Positions 54,710 to 64,000 of a stretch of 64,000 nt of DNA are shown here, in pieces. Origin of the DNA: Mangrovimonas spongiae (lineage in GTDB: Bacteria > Bacteroidota > Bacteroidia > Flavobacteriales > Flavobacteriaceae); assembly GCF_003944795.1 (NCBI RefSeq), contig NZ_RWBG01000001.1:248001-312000 (forward strand), in the 5' to 3' direction. The notes beneath the pieces were generated by a model that was not told where the DNA came from, ran no database searches, and saw nothing but the letters and a program-made list of their open reading frames with translations. The translations under genes and the position numbers were made by a program. Position 1 is the stretch's first letter. Each line of letters starts with the position of its first letter.

Positions 54710-56554
54710 ATGGTAGAATTAGCAGGAATTATCATTTTAGGAATTTTGGCACAATGGGTTGCCTGGCGATTAAAAATACCAGCCATTTTACCCTTAATTT
54801 TAATAGGTTTATTGGTAGGACCTGTCGCTTCTGAGTTTATAAACCCTGATGGTAAAAAGTGGATTGAACCTATTTGGAACGGTGAAGAAGGCTTATTTCC
54901 TGGAGAGAGTTTATTTTATTTTGTGTCTTTAGCTATTAGTATTATTCTTTTTGAAGGCGGTTTAACCTTAAGAAAAAATGAAATAAAAAATGTAGGCCCT
55001 GTTATTACTAAGCTTATTACAGTTGGTACCATAACTACCTTTTTTGCAGCTGCCATAGCTGCTTATTATTTATTTGGTTTAAGTTGGGAAATTTCTTTTT
55101 TATTTTCAGCCTTAATTATTGTTACTGGACCAACAGTAATCACGCCAATTTTAAGAAACATTCCGTTAAAAAAAGATGTCTCTGCGGTACTAAAATGGGA
55201 AGGTATTTTAATAGATCCCATTGGCGCTTTAGTGGCTGTATTGGTTTTTGAGTTTATTAGTGTTGATGCGGGAGGCGAGTTTACCAAAACAGCACTTATA
55301 GAGTTTGGTAAAATTGTACTTTTTGGATTTACCTTTGGATTCACCTTTGCACATGCTTTAAACTTTATCATTAACAAAAAATGGGTGCCACACTATCTAT
55401 TAAATGTATTTGCTTTAGCATCGGTTTTAGGTGTTTTTGTCTTATCCGATAGTTTTGCACACGAATCTGGATTACTTTCTGTAGTAGTTATGGGAATGGT
55501 TTTAGGTAATTCTAAATCACCCTATCTTAAGGAATTATTATATTTTAAAGAATCGTTAAGCGTTCTTTTAATTTCTATTCTATTTATTCTTTTAGCGGCC
55601 AATATAAATATGGAAGATTTATACCTAATTTATAATTGGAATACCGCTATATTGTTTGCTATTGTTGTTTTTGTAATTAGACCTTTAGGAGTGTTTTTAA
55701 GCACTTTAGGATCTGGATTAAAACTTAACGAAAAGCTATTTATTAGTTGGGTTGGCCCACGAGGTATTGTTGCTGCGGGTATTGCGTCTCTTTTTGGATT
55801 AAAATTAGCAAAAGAAGGTGTTCCTGGGGCCGAATATATTACACCCTTAGTATTTGTTATTGTGTTAGGAACGGTATTACTTAACGCTACAACGGCAAGA
55901 TTATTTGCCAAAGTTTCTGGTGTATTTTTAACAAAATCGGAAGGTATTTTAATAGTTGGTGCTTCTAAAGTATCACGTTTAATAGGGCATTATTTAGAAG
56001 AACACAATCGCCATGTTGTGTTAATAGATAGTAACCAAAACAATATTAAAAAAGCCGAAGAATTAGGATTAGAAGCCATAAACTCCAATATTTATTCAGA
56101 TAACCTTCTAGATAATATAGAACTTAACGATGTAGGGTATTTAATGGCTTTAACACCAAGTACCGATATTAATAAATTTGCTATTACAAAATTTGGTGAA
56201 CAATTTGGTGAAAACGGTTCGTTTAGATTGGTTACCAGAGAAGAAATGAAAGATGCTAACAAAAACCCTAAAGAAGGTTTATTTAGTCATACAGACGATT
56301 TTAACTCCTTAATGGCCGTCACATCAAAGTTTCCTTCAATTCAAGAAATCGACCTTGAAAGCAAAGAGCATTACGATAGCTTAATAGATATTACCGATAA
56401 GGATAAAGACATTATTCCTTTATTCATTAAAAATGATAAGAAGGAGTTTATAATCATTTCCTCATTTAATCATGAAAACAAAATTAAAAAAGGCTACCAA
56501 TTAGTTTATCTAGGAAAACCTTTTGATGTTGAAAAGGTAGAGGCTAATCGTTAA
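54710..56554 (+). CDS. CPA1-type cation:proton antiporter with TrkA-N domain
   Basis: 614 residues. Membrane part of about 400 residues with twelve or so helices ([17 protein letters not shown]; the [13 protein letters not shown] segment typical of NhaP), followed by a TrkA-N (RCK) Rossmann domain starting [20 protein letters not shown] near 413. Exchanges Na+ or K+ for H+; RCK binding of nucleotide may gate it. The 3' end overlaps the convergent lepA end by 11 bases. Confidence 0.9.
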   Translation: MVELAGIIILGILAQWVAWRLKIPAILPLILIGLLVGPVASEFINPDGKKWIEPIWNGEEGLFPGESLFYFVSLAISIILFEGGLTLRKNEIKNVGPVITKLITVGTITTFFAAAIAAYYLFGLSWEISFLFSALIIVTGPTVITPILRNIPLKKDVSAVLKWEGILIDPIGALVAVLVFEFISVDAGGEFTKTALIEFGKIVLFGFTFGFTFAHALNFIINKKWVPHYLLNVFALASVLGVFVLSDSFAHESGLLSVVVMGMVLGNSKSPYLKELLYFKESLSVLLISILFILLAANINMEDLYLIYNWNTAILFAIVVFVIRPLGVFLSTLGSGLKLNEKLFISWVGPRGIVAAGIASLFGLKLAKEGVPGAEYITPLVFVIVLGTVLLNATTARLFAKVSGVFLTKSEGILIVGASKVSRLIGHYLEEHNRHVVLIDSNQNNIKKAEELGLEAINSNIYSDNLLDNIELNDVGYLMALTPSTDINKFAITKFGEQFGENGSFRLVTREEMKDANKNPKEGLFSHTDDFNSLMAVTSKFPSIQEIDLESKEHYDSLIDITDKDKDIIPLFIKNDKKEFIIISSFNHENKIKKGYQLVYLGKPFDVEKVEANR

Positions 56555-58340
56555 GCTTTAATACCGCCATAAAGGCTTGTTGTGGTATTTCTACATTACC
56601 AACAGCACGCATACGCTTTTTACCTTTTTTCTGCTTTTCAAGTAGCTTACGTTTACGCGAAATATCACCACCATAACATTTGGCGGTTACATCTTTACGT
56701 AAGGCTTTAATGGTTTCACGAGCAATTATTTTAGCACCAATAGCAGCTTGTACTGGAATATCAAATTGCTGACGCGGAATAAGCTCTTTTAGCTTTTCAC
56801 ACATCTTCTTTCCAATATCATAAGCATTATCGGCGTGAATTAATGCAGATAGCGCATCCACTTGCTGGCTATTTAATAAAATATCAACACGTACTAATTT
56901 AGATTCTCGCATACCAATTGGCGCATAATCAAAAGAGGCGTAACCTCTGGAAACAGATTTTAGCCTGTCGTAAAAATCAAAAACTATTTCGGCTAAGGGC
57001 ATATCAAAAGTAAGCTCAACACGTTCTTGCGTTAAATACGTTTGATTGGTTATTTGACCACGTTTTTCAATACATAAACTCATTACCGGGCCAACAAAAT
57101 CGGCTTTAGTAATAATACTTGCTTTTATAAAAGGCTCTTCAACACGATTTAAAGTTGAAGGTTCTGGCAAATCGGTTGGATTGTTAACAATAACAATCTC
57201 GTCTGGATTTTTGTTAGTATAAGCGTAATAAGACACGTTAGGAACGGTTGTGATAACGGTCATATCAAATTCGCGCTCTAAACGTTCTTGAATAATTTCT
57301 AAATGAAGCATTCCTAAGAAACCACAACGAAAACCAAAGCCTAAAGCGGCAGAACTTTCAGGTTGAAAAACTAAAGAGGCATCGTTAAGTTGTAGTTTTT
57401 CCATAGAGGTACGAAGTTCTTCGTAATCTTCGGTATCTACAGGGTAAATACCAGCAAAAACCATAGGTTTTACATCTTCAAAACCGCCAATAGCATTTTG
57501 GGTTGGGTTTTTGGCATCGGTAATAGTATCACCAACTTTTACTTCTTTGGCTTCTTTAATTCCTGTTATTAAATAGCCTACATCGCCAGCGTTTATCTCT
57601 TGTTTAGGCTGTTGTTTTAGTTTTAAGGTTCCTACTTCATCGGCATAATAATCTTTACCGGTAGCAATAAACTTAATGTGTTGCCCTTTTTTAATTTTCC
57701 CGTTAATAACACGGAAATAAGTTTCTACACCTCGAAACGGATTGTAAACAGAGTCGAATATTAAAGCTTGTAAAGGCTCGTCTGGGTTTCCTTTTGGTGC
57801 AGGAACACGATCTATAATAGCGGTTAAAATTTCTTCAATACCAATACCGGTTTTAGCACTTGCTGGGATAACCTCAGATGGGTCGCAACCTAATAAATCT
57901 ACAATATCGTCGGTTACTTCTTCTGGGTTGGCACTAGGTAAATCAACTTTGTTTAGCACGGGAATAATTTCCAAATCGTTTTCTAAGGCTAAATAGAGAT
58001 TTGAAATAGTTTGCGCTTGTATACTTTGCGCTGCATCGACTACTAATAATGCCCCTTCGCAAGCTGCGATACTTCTAGATACTTCGTAGCTAAAATCAAC
58101 ATGACCTGGGGTGTCAATTAAGTTTAATATATAATGTTCGCCATTATGAATATAATCCATTTGAATGGCGTGCGATTTAATAGTAATACCACGTTCACGC
58201 TCCAAATCCATGTTATCTAGCAACTGGTTTTGTTTTTCCCTTTCGGTTACAGCACCAGTGTAGTCTAAAAGTCTATCGGCAAGCGTACTTTTTCCGTGAT
58301 CAATATGTGCAATTATGCAAAAATTCCTAATGTTCTTCAT
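56544..58340 (-). CDS. lepA: Elongation factor 4 (LepA)
   Basis: 598 residues. GTPase motifs: [16 protein letters not shown] at 9-24, [35 protein letters not shown]-terminal domain with [17 protein letters not shown]. Ribosome-associated back-translocase. Unusually for this phylum an AAGGAG Shine-Dalgarno-like hexamer is present just upstream of the ATG (58345-58350), and a TATATTTG -7 element is at 58369-58376. Confidence 0.97.
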   Translation of the reverse strand: MKNIRNFCIIAHIDHGKSTLADRLLDYTGAVTEREKQNQLLDNMDLERERGITIKSHAIQMDYIHNGEHYILNLIDTPGHVDFSYEVSRSIAACEGALLVVDAAQSIQAQTISNLYLALENDLEIIPVLNKVDLPSANPEEVTDDIVDLLGCDPSEVIPASAKTGIGIEEILTAIIDRVPAPKGNPDEPLQALIFDSVYNPFRGVETYFRVINGKIKKGQHIKFIATGKDYYADEVGTLKLKQQPKQEINAGDVGYLITGIKEAKEVKVGDTITDAKNPTQNAIGGFEDVKPMVFAGIYPVDTEDYEELRTSMEKLQLNDASLVFQPESSAALGFGFRCGFLGMLHLEIIQERLEREFDMTVITTVPNVSYYAYTNKNPDEIVIVNNPTDLPEPSTLNRVEEPFIKASIITKADFVGPVMSLCIEKRGQITNQTYLTQERVELTFDMPLAEIVFDFYDRLKSVSRGYASFDYAPIGMRESKLVRVDILLNSQQVDALSALIHADNAYDIGKKMCEKLKELIPRQQFDIPVQAAIGAKIIARETIKALRKDVTAKCYGGDISRKRKLLEKQKKGKKRMRAVGNVEIPQQAFMAVLKLND

Positions 58341-58344
58341 AAAA

Positions 58345-58376
58345 CTCCTTACACTAAAAATAGAAATGCAAATATA
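58345..58376 (-). promoter_or_regulatory. lepA promoter element and rare Shine-Dalgarno
   Basis: On the minus strand TATATTTG (58369-58376) precedes AAGGAG (58345-58350), which lies five bases before the ATG. Most genes in the window lack any purine-rich SD. Confidence 0.5.
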
Positions 58377-58488
58377 GGTGTTTTATTAACGTTAAATAGC
58401 AATATTGTTAAGATGTTGATATACTTAAGGGTTTCCGTATTAAAAATTTATAAACAAATAGTATATTAGCAGCATAAAGCTTAATAAT

Positions 58489-60897
58489 TTGATAACTTTT
58501 AAAAGAATAACCCAATTCTGCTTTGTTTTGTTTTCTACATTAACGTTCTCGCAAGAGTTTTCTGTTTCTGGTAGTATACAAGAGGTTTCTGGAGAACCTA
58601 TTTCTTTTTCTAATGTTATTCTGTTAACAGAAACAGATTCCACAATAGTTAGCGGTACATCGACAGATGATTATGGAAGATTTAAATTACGCTCTGTAAA
58701 CAAGGGGACCTACTTGCTTAAAGTTACATTTATAGGTTTTGAAGACCATTTTAGCCAAATTAATGTGGCTTCCGATGTAACTCTAGAACCCATTATTTTA
58801 AAGGAAAGCACAGAGAGTTTAGACGAAATAAGCATTACTTACCAAAGACCCACTGTTAAAAAAGAACCTAATAAAATTGTTTTTAATATAGAAAATACTG
58901 CTTTATCTCAAGGCAACATGATGCAAGTGTTAAAAAGTACACCTGGTATTATGGTTATTGGTAACAGTATAAGTGTAAAAAATGAAAGTCCAACGATTTT
59001 TATAAATGGAAGAAAAGTACATTTATCTTCTACCGAGTTAGCACAACTTTTAGAAAGCTCCGATGCTAATAATGTACAGTCGGTTGAGGTGGTTACAAAT
59101 CCATCGGCTAAATACGATGCTTCAAGCGGTGCGGTTATAAATATTATGATGAGTAAAAACCTTGTTACTGGTTATAGAGGTAATATGTTTACGAATTATA
59201 CACAAGGTGTCTTTCCTAGGTATAATGTAGGAACAGGCCATTTTTTTAAATCAAACAAGATTAATCTTTACGCAAGCTATAGTTACACACAGGATAAGTT
59301 AAATAGAGATAATGAAGATAGAATAAATTACTATAATGGGAATACTATTAATGAGGTTTGGGAGTCCAGATTAAACAGAAATACGTGGTCTAAAACACAT
59401 AATGTAAGCTTTAACTTTGATTATCAGTTTAACGATAAAAATACACTAAGCTTAGCGTCAACCATGCTTTGGTTGCCCGATTTTGAATACAAATTAAATA
59501 ACCATACCAATATTTTTGATGATTCTAATAACCTACAATCATACTTTAAAGCATTTAATGTAAACGATGATGAAAAGTATAACTTAGGGTTTGATTTAGA
59601 TTATGTTCATAAATTTAATGACAATGGCGAAAAACTATCGTTTAGTTCGCATTTTACAACCTACGATTACCAACGCCATCAAAACGTAAATAGTGATTAC
59701 TACACTAATAGTGGTGTTTTTTTAACCGCTACCAATTATTTAACCGATAATAATCAAGACACTAAAATAGTTACAGCAAGTTTAGATTATACCTTACCAG
59801 TAAACGATTCCTTTATACTAGAAACAGGCATAAAAACATCTAGTGTTTTAACTAATAGCGATATTACTCAATATAATGTTGTAAACGATCAACCTATTTT
59901 AGACACCAATAATACCAATGCTTTCGAATATGATGAATTAGTGTTGGCTGCTTATGCCAATATTTCTAAAGACTGGGAAAAGTGGAGTATAATAGCGGGA
60001 TTACGTGCCGAGCAAACAGATGTAGAAGGTATTTCGGTTAGCAATAACCAAAAAACAACACAAGACTACTTAAAGTGGTTTCCTAACATTAGTTTAAGCT
60101 TTAATCCAAACGAAAACCTATCGCTTTACACAAACTATAAAAAGAGTATTAATAGGCCAGATTATAAAGATTTAAACCCGTTTCAATTTTATTTAAACGA
60201 TAATACTATAGTTTCTGGAAACCCTAATCTACAGCCTGTAATAGTAGATCATACTGTTATTGGAGCATCACTGTCAAGTGCTTATTTTATTGAAGCATAT
60301 TATAAGAAAATGAGCCATAATATTTATGAAATTCCGCTTCAAGATAATGCAAATACTACCGTAACTTGGACACCCATTAATTTTGATGAAACGATTGAGT
60401 ATGGTTTCGATTTTTTAACCAACTTTTATGTAAATGATAGATGGTTTGTTTATGCGGTAACATCGTTTTACAACATAGAAGATATAAATACCCTACAAAA
60501 TCAAAAAGTTAAGCAAAGTCAGTGGTCTAATTATAGCGTACTTCAAAATTATTATACCTTTTTAAAAGACAGATCGTTAACACTTAATGTTACTTTGTAC
60601 TACGGAAGTAAAAACCTACAAGGGTTTAGGCTCGTAAAGGATAGGCTTTCTTCAAATGTAGCTATCTCAAAATCGTTATGGAATAATAAAGCCGTAATCT
60701 CTTTAATGGCCGAAGATTTATTTAACACACAAGACTACGATTATACGACAAGATTTCTTAATCAGAATAGTAGAAGTAAAGCCGATTTTGATAACAGATA
60801 TATAAAAATAGGTTTCCGTTACAAATTTGGAAATACCTTGTTAGATACCAATAAACGTTCTAAAAACTTAAAAGAAAGAGAGCGATTAAATGAATAG
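58489..60897 (+). CDS. TonB-dependent receptor, outer membrane beta-barrel family 3 type
   Basis: 802 residues. Signal FCFVLFSTLTFSQ, CarboxypepD_reg-like domain at about 25-110 (GSIQEVSGEPISFSNVILL), plug region with MMQVLKSTPGIMVIGN and FINGRKVHLSS, YDASSGAVINIMMSKN, and the barrel to the C-terminus with the repeated TonB-barrel aromatic strands. The start is a TTG (58489-58491). No DUF4249 or SusD partner is next to it. Ligand unknown. Confidence 0.88.
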   Translation: MITFKRITQFCFVLFSTLTFSQEFSVSGSIQEVSGEPISFSNVILLTETDSTIVSGTSTDDYGRFKLRSVNKGTYLLKVTFIGFEDHFSQINVASDVTLEPIILKESTESLDEISITYQRPTVKKEPNKIVFNIENTALSQGNMMQVLKSTPGIMVIGNSISVKNESPTIFINGRKVHLSSTELAQLLESSDANNVQSVEVVTNPSAKYDASSGAVINIMMSKNLVTGYRGNMFTNYTQGVFPRYNVGTGHFFKSNKINLYASYSYTQDKLNRDNEDRINYYNGNTINEVWESRLNRNTWSKTHNVSFNFDYQFNDKNTLSLASTMLWLPDFEYKLNNHTNIFDDSNNLQSYFKAFNVNDDEKYNLGFDLDYVHKFNDNGEKLSFSSHFTTYDYQRHQNVNSDYYTNSGVFLTATNYLTDNNQDTKIVTASLDYTLPVNDSFILETGIKTSSVLTNSDITQYNVVNDQPILDTNNTNAFEYDELVLAAYANISKDWEKWSIIAGLRAEQTDVEGISVSNNQKTTQDYLKWFPNISLSFNPNENLSLYTNYKKSINRPDYKDLNPFQFYLNDNTIVSGNPNLQPVIVDHTVIGASLSSAYFIEAYYKKMSHNIYEIPLQDNANTTVTWTPINFDETIEYGFDFLTNFYVNDRWFVYAVTSFYNIEDINTLQNQKVKQSQWSNYSVLQNYYTFLKDRSLTLNVTLYYGSKNLQGFRLVKDRLSSNVAISKSLWNNKAVISLMAEDLFNTQDYDYTTRFLNQNSRSKADFDNRYIKIGFRYKFGNTLLDTNKRSKNLKERERLNE

Positions 60898-62001
60898 TTA
60901 ATCTATCCATTCAGCAATAAACAAGTTGGTATCTCTGGTGCCGTCATTATTTCGGTTTGATGAAAAAATCAATTTTTTACCATCATTAGAAAATACTGGA
61001 AACGCATCAAAAGTTTTACTATGCGTAATGCGTTCTAAATTCTTTCCATCAAGATCTATCATATATAAATTAAAAGGAAAACCGCGTTCCGACTCGAAGT
61101 TAGACGAGAAAATAACTTTCTCTCCCGAAGGATGAAAAAACGGACTCCAGTTAGCATTCCCCAAGTTGGTAAGTTGGCGCAAGTCGCTCCCGTCGGCATT
61201 ACAAATGTAAAGTTCCATTTGGGTTGGTTGCACTAAACCTTCGGCTAATAAGTCTTTATATTCTTTTATGTCGGCTTCGGTTTTTGGTCTAGACGAACGG
61301 AAAATCAATTTTGTGCCATCAGGCGAAAAGAATGCGCCGCCATCGTAGCCTAATTCATTGGTAATCTGTTTTATGTCGGTACCGTCAATATTCATAGTAT
61401 ATAACTCTAAATCGCCACTACGTGTTGAGGTAAACACAATTTTATCGCCTTTTGGAGATACCGTTGGCTCGGCATCGTAACCAGGTTCGTTAGTAAGTTG
61501 TTTTACAATGTTACCATCTAAATCGGCTACAAAAATGTCGTACGAATCATAAATAGGCCAAATGTATTTCCCATTTTTACGTAAGGGTGTTTCGGGGCAA
61601 ACACTATCACCTAAATGTGTAGAGGCATAAATAATGTGTTTGTTATCGGGTAAGAAATACGAACATGTTGTGCGTCCTTTTCCTGTGCTAACCATAGGCG
61701 GAATTTCGGTTTCCCAAGTTTCACCAACATTCATCAAAAACATTTGATCGCAGCTTACGTTCCACTTTTCATTATTAGATTGAAACACCAATTGTTTATC
61801 ATCAAAACTCCAATAAGCTTCAGCATTATCACCACCAAACGTTAATTGCTTTAAAGACTTAAAGTGTTTTTCACCAGGATATATTAAAGTGTCTACCCAT
61901 TTGGTAGCACCAGAATCGGCATCGGTGACTTTAGTCTTCTCGTTTTTACAAGATGTTGTTATTACAAAAAGTAGCGATAAAAGGTAAAATGTTGACTTCA
62001 T
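60898..62001 (-). CDS. TolB-like beta-propeller (PD40) lipoprotein
   Basis: 367 residues. Lipoprotein signal with lipobox Cys in LLFVITTSCKNEK. At least five PD40/WD40-like blades, each of the form SPKGDKIVFTSTRSGDLELY or SPDGTKLIFRSSRP. Probably periplasmic or outer-membrane anchored; TolB-like scaffolding or sensor function is inferred. Convergent with the TonB receptor: the stop codons are adjacent. Confidence 0.88.
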   Translation of the reverse strand: MKSTFYLLSLLFVITTSCKNEKTKVTDADSGATKWVDTLIYPGEKHFKSLKQLTFGGDNAEAYWSFDDKQLVFQSNNEKWNVSCDQMFLMNVGETWETEIPPMVSTGKGRTTCSYFLPDNKHIIYASTHLGDSVCPETPLRKNGKYIWPIYDSYDIFVADLDGNIVKQLTNEPGYDAEPTVSPKGDKIVFTSTRSGDLELYTMNIDGTDIKQITNELGYDGGAFFSPDGTKLIFRSSRPKTEADIKEYKDLLAEGLVQPTQMELYICNADGSDLRQLTNLGNANWSPFFHPSGEKVIFSSNFESERGFPFNLYMIDLDGKNLERITHSKTFDAFPVFSNDGKKLIFSSNRNNDGTRDTNLFIAEWID

Positions 62002-62035
62002 ACTATAATGCTTGTAACTTATGGCAATTATTGCC

Positions 62036-62043
62036 TAATTTTG
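62036..62043 (+). promoter_or_regulatory. -7 element of the M28 peptidase gene
   Basis: TAATTTTG, with a TTG at 62012-62014 21 bases upstream, before the preferred ATG at 62065. Confidence 0.45.
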
Positions 62044-62064
62044 CGTAAAAATAAGTTTATTATT

Positions 62065-63291
62065 ATGAAACAAGTATCGCTATTGGTTCTTTTTATAACG
62101 CTATGGGGTTGTAAACAAGACTATACTTACCAAAATAAAATTAAGGATGACGTAGCTTTTTTAGCAGACGATAAACTTGAGGGACGCGAAACAGGAACCA
62201 AAGGCGAACAAGAAGCTGCAGCTTATATTGTAAAACGATTTAAGGAAATAGGGCTGTCGCCTAAAGGCACGGAGGATTTTTATCAAACCTTTTCATTCAA
62301 GCCCAAAACCAATCCTCACGAAGATGTAACCTTTGTCACTATGGCAGAGGATAGTACCGTTACAGGAACCAATGTGTTAGGATATATTGATAACCAAGCC
62401 GAAAGCACCATAATTATTGGCGCACACTACGACCATTTGGGGTATGGTAGCGAAGGCTCGTTATATCGTGGAAAAACTAAAGAAATACATAACGGCGCCG
62501 ATGATAATGCTAGTGGTGTGGCGGTTATGTTAGATTTAGCTGGAAGATTAAAAAATAAAAACACGGCTAATAATTATTTGTTTATGGCCTTTTCTGGTGA
62601 AGAAATGGGGCTTTTGGGTTCCAATTACTTTACCAAAAATGCAACATTGGATTTAGGAACAGCCAATTATATGATAAATATGGATATGGTTGGTCGTTTA
62701 AAACAAGACGGTACATTGGCAGTTTATGGCGTAGGAACCTCACCACGTTTTAAGCAAACACTTACATCAAGTAATAATAATTTTAAATTAATTGAAAATG
62801 AGTCTGGTGTTGGTCCATCAGATCATACGTCTTTCTACCTTCAAGATATTCCAGTTTTGCATTTCTTTACAGGACAACACGAAGATTATCACAAACCAGG
62901 AGACGATGCCGAGAAGCTGAATTATGAAGGCATGAATTTAATTTCAGACTATATCCTGGAAGTCATCACAGAACTTGACGATAATGGCAAATTGGCCTTT
63001 AGAAAAACAAAAAATGAAAGTGAAGAAACACCACGTTTTAAAGTAGGAATGGGTGTTATTCCAGACTATTTATTTGATGGAGAAGGTATGCGAATAGATG
63101 GTATTAGCGAAGATAAACCAGCACAAAAAGCTGGGTTGCAAAAAGGTGATGTTGTAGTTAAACTTGGCGATAGTTTGGTGACCGACATGATGAGTTACAT
63201 GAAAGCTTTATCATCTTTCAGTAAAGGAGATACGACAACGGTTGTTGTTAAACGACATGGAGAAAATGTTAATAAACAGATTCAGTTTTAA
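62065..63291 (+). CDS. M28 family peptidase with C-terminal PDZ domain, lipoprotein
   Basis: 408 residues from the ATG at 62065, giving lipobox MKQVSLLVLFITLWGCKQD; a frame start at 62008 overlaps the promoter and is less likely. Zinc-peptidase motifs GAHYDHLG, NGADDNASGVAV, FSGEEMGLLGS, NMDMVGR and FYLQDIPVLHFFTG, then a PDZ domain at about 320-405 (DGISEDKPAQKAGLQKGDVV). Likely aminopeptidase in the periplasm. Its stop abuts the dusB start. Confidence 0.91.
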   Translation: MKQVSLLVLFITLWGCKQDYTYQNKIKDDVAFLADDKLEGRETGTKGEQEAAAYIVKRFKEIGLSPKGTEDFYQTFSFKPKTNPHEDVTFVTMAEDSTVTGTNVLGYIDNQAESTIIIGAHYDHLGYGSEGSLYRGKTKEIHNGADDNASGVAVMLDLAGRLKNKNTANNYLFMAFSGEEMGLLGSNYFTKNATLDLGTANYMINMDMVGRLKQDGTLAVYGVGTSPRFKQTLTSSNNNFKLIENESGVGPSDHTSFYLQDIPVLHFFTGQHEDYHKPGDDAEKLNYEGMNLISDYILEVITELDDNGKLAFRKTKNESEETPRFKVGMGVIPDYLFDGEGMRIDGISEDKPAQKAGLQKGDVVVKLGDSLVTDMMSYMKALSSFSKGDTTTVVVKRHGENVNKQIQF

Positions 63292-64000
63292 ATGGTAAAA
63301 ATTGCAGACATAGAATTACCTGATTTTCCATTGCTTTTAGCACCTATGGAAGATGTTAGCGACCCACCGTTTCGAGCCCTATGCAAAGAACAAGGTGCCG
63401 ATGTGGTATACACCGAATTTATCTCCAGCGAAGGTTTGATTAGAGATGCCGCCAAGAGTACGATGAAGTTGGATATTTATGAAAAAGAACGTCCAGTAGG
63501 CATTCAAATTTTTGGAGCCAATTTGGATAGCATGTTGGAAGCCGTTGATATTGTTGAGAAATCGAATCCAGATATTATCGATATCAATTTTGGTTGCCCA
63601 GTAAAAAAGGTGGTTAGCAAAGGTGCTGGTGCGGGCATTTTAAAAGACGTTTGTCTTATGGAATCGCTTACGGCCGAAATTGTAAAACGTACCAAACTAC
63701 CTGTTACCGTAAAAACTAGATTAGGTTGGGATCACGATTCTATTAAAATTGTTGAGGTTGCCGAGCGTTTACAAGACGTTGGTTGTAAGGCTATTTCCAT
63801 TCACGGACGGACTCGTGCGCAAATGTATAAAGGCAATGCCGATTGGAAACCTATTGCCGAGGTTAAAAATAACCCTAGAATGCACATTCCTGTATTTGGA
63901 AACGGCGACGTAAATACACCAGAACGTGCTGTAGAAATGCGTGATAAATATGGATTGGATGGCGCTATGATTGGACGAGCTACTATTGGTAATCCGTGGT
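63292..64000 (+). CDS. dusB: tRNA-dihydrouridine synthase DusB, 3' end outside window
   Basis: 236 codons visible; the gene continues past the right edge. FMN-binding TIM barrel: LLLAPMEDVSDPPFR near 15-29, catalytic Cys in NFGCPVKKVVSKGAGAG near 100-115, GRTRAQMYKGNADW, VFGNGDVNTPE and DGAMIGRATIGNPW. Reduces uridine to dihydrouridine in the tRNA D loop. Starts right after the M28 stop, so it is in the same transcript. Confidence 0.93.
   Translation, partial: MVKIADIELPDFPLLLAPMEDVSDPPFRALCKEQGADVVYTEFISSEGLIRDAAKSTMKLDIYEKERPVGIQIFGANLDSMLEAVDIVEKSNPDIIDINFGCPVKKVVSKGAGAGILKDVCLMESLTAEIVKRTKLPVTVKTRLGWDHDSIKIVEVAERLQDVGCKAISIHGRTRAQMYKGNADWKPIAEVKNNPRMHIPVFGNGDVNTPERAVEMRDKYGLDGAMIGRATIGNPW

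Noticed and set aside
1-64000. CRISPR arrays, prophage, IS elements, rRNA
   Set aside because: No regularly spaced repeats, integrase, transposase or rRNA sequence was recognised.

Overview
The window is a gene-dense, AT-rich bacterial chromosome segment from the Bacteroidota, most likely the family Flavobacteriaceae. Evidence: several families largely confined to this phylum (DUF4837, DUF4175, DUF4249, DUF2807/GIN, OmpH-like Cys lipoproteins, TonB receptors with a carboxypeptidase-regulatory-like N-terminus), a direct GlnRS beside GltX, almost no Shine-Dalgarno sequences, and repeated -7 elements of the Bacteroidota type TAnnTTTG. No rRNA, insertion sequence, prophage or CRISPR array was seen; one tRNA (Cys) is present.

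Region 1 (1-4723, minus strand) is a sulfated-polysaccharide module. It holds a PAPS-recycling phosphatase (cysQ), a tandem DUF2061 membrane protein, an APS kinase (cysC, cut by the window edge), a GT4 glycosyltransferase, an AlgD-type nucleotide-sugar dehydrogenase and a PAPS-dependent sulfotransferase. A good promoter and a triple repeat with 11-bp period lie just upstream of the sulfotransferase. Region 2 (4877-13280, minus) is a nearly gapless run: M23 peptidase, GH3-family adenylating enzyme, a nucleoside-phosphorylase-like unknown, a Wzz-like protein, then rmlB-rmlA-rmlC-rmlD for dTDP-rhamnose. Together the two regions look like surface polysaccharide synthesis joined to envelope genes.

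Region 3 (13398-29623) carries an orphan tatA, envelope enzymes (DUF4837 lipoprotein, MltD-like transglycosylase), pgk, holB with almost no leader, a TonB receptor/DUF4249 lipoprotein pair, an OmpH chaperone, a methyltransferase, and mnmG flanked by two parS-like palindromes, followed by ybeY and a giant DUF4175 protein. Region 4 (29721-41697) holds gltX, an SPFH protein with a small membrane partner, a FemAB/GNAT-like protein, DUF1761, glnS with an unusual C-terminal extension, folB, tRNA-Cys, a LysE exporter, a DUF2807 protein and rnr.

Region 5 (41698-42281) is the only long non-coding stretch; it is very AT-rich, has several DnaA-box-like words and sits where the dominant gene strand changes, so it is a weak oriC candidate. 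Region 6 (42282-64000) contains rpiB, a CDF zinc exporter, small enzymes, a two-domain OmpA protein, an S41 protease, rnpA, M1 and S8 secreted peptidases, an MBL hydrolase, a DUF202/SLC13/CPA1 transport cluster, lepA, an OMP-family-3 TonB receptor, a TolB-like propeller lipoprotein, an M28 peptidase with PDZ domain and the start of dusB.

Most genes are housekeeping or envelope genes. The least explained parts are the sulfation module with its DUF2061 protein, the GH3/phosphorylase-like pair, and the parS/possible origin signals.
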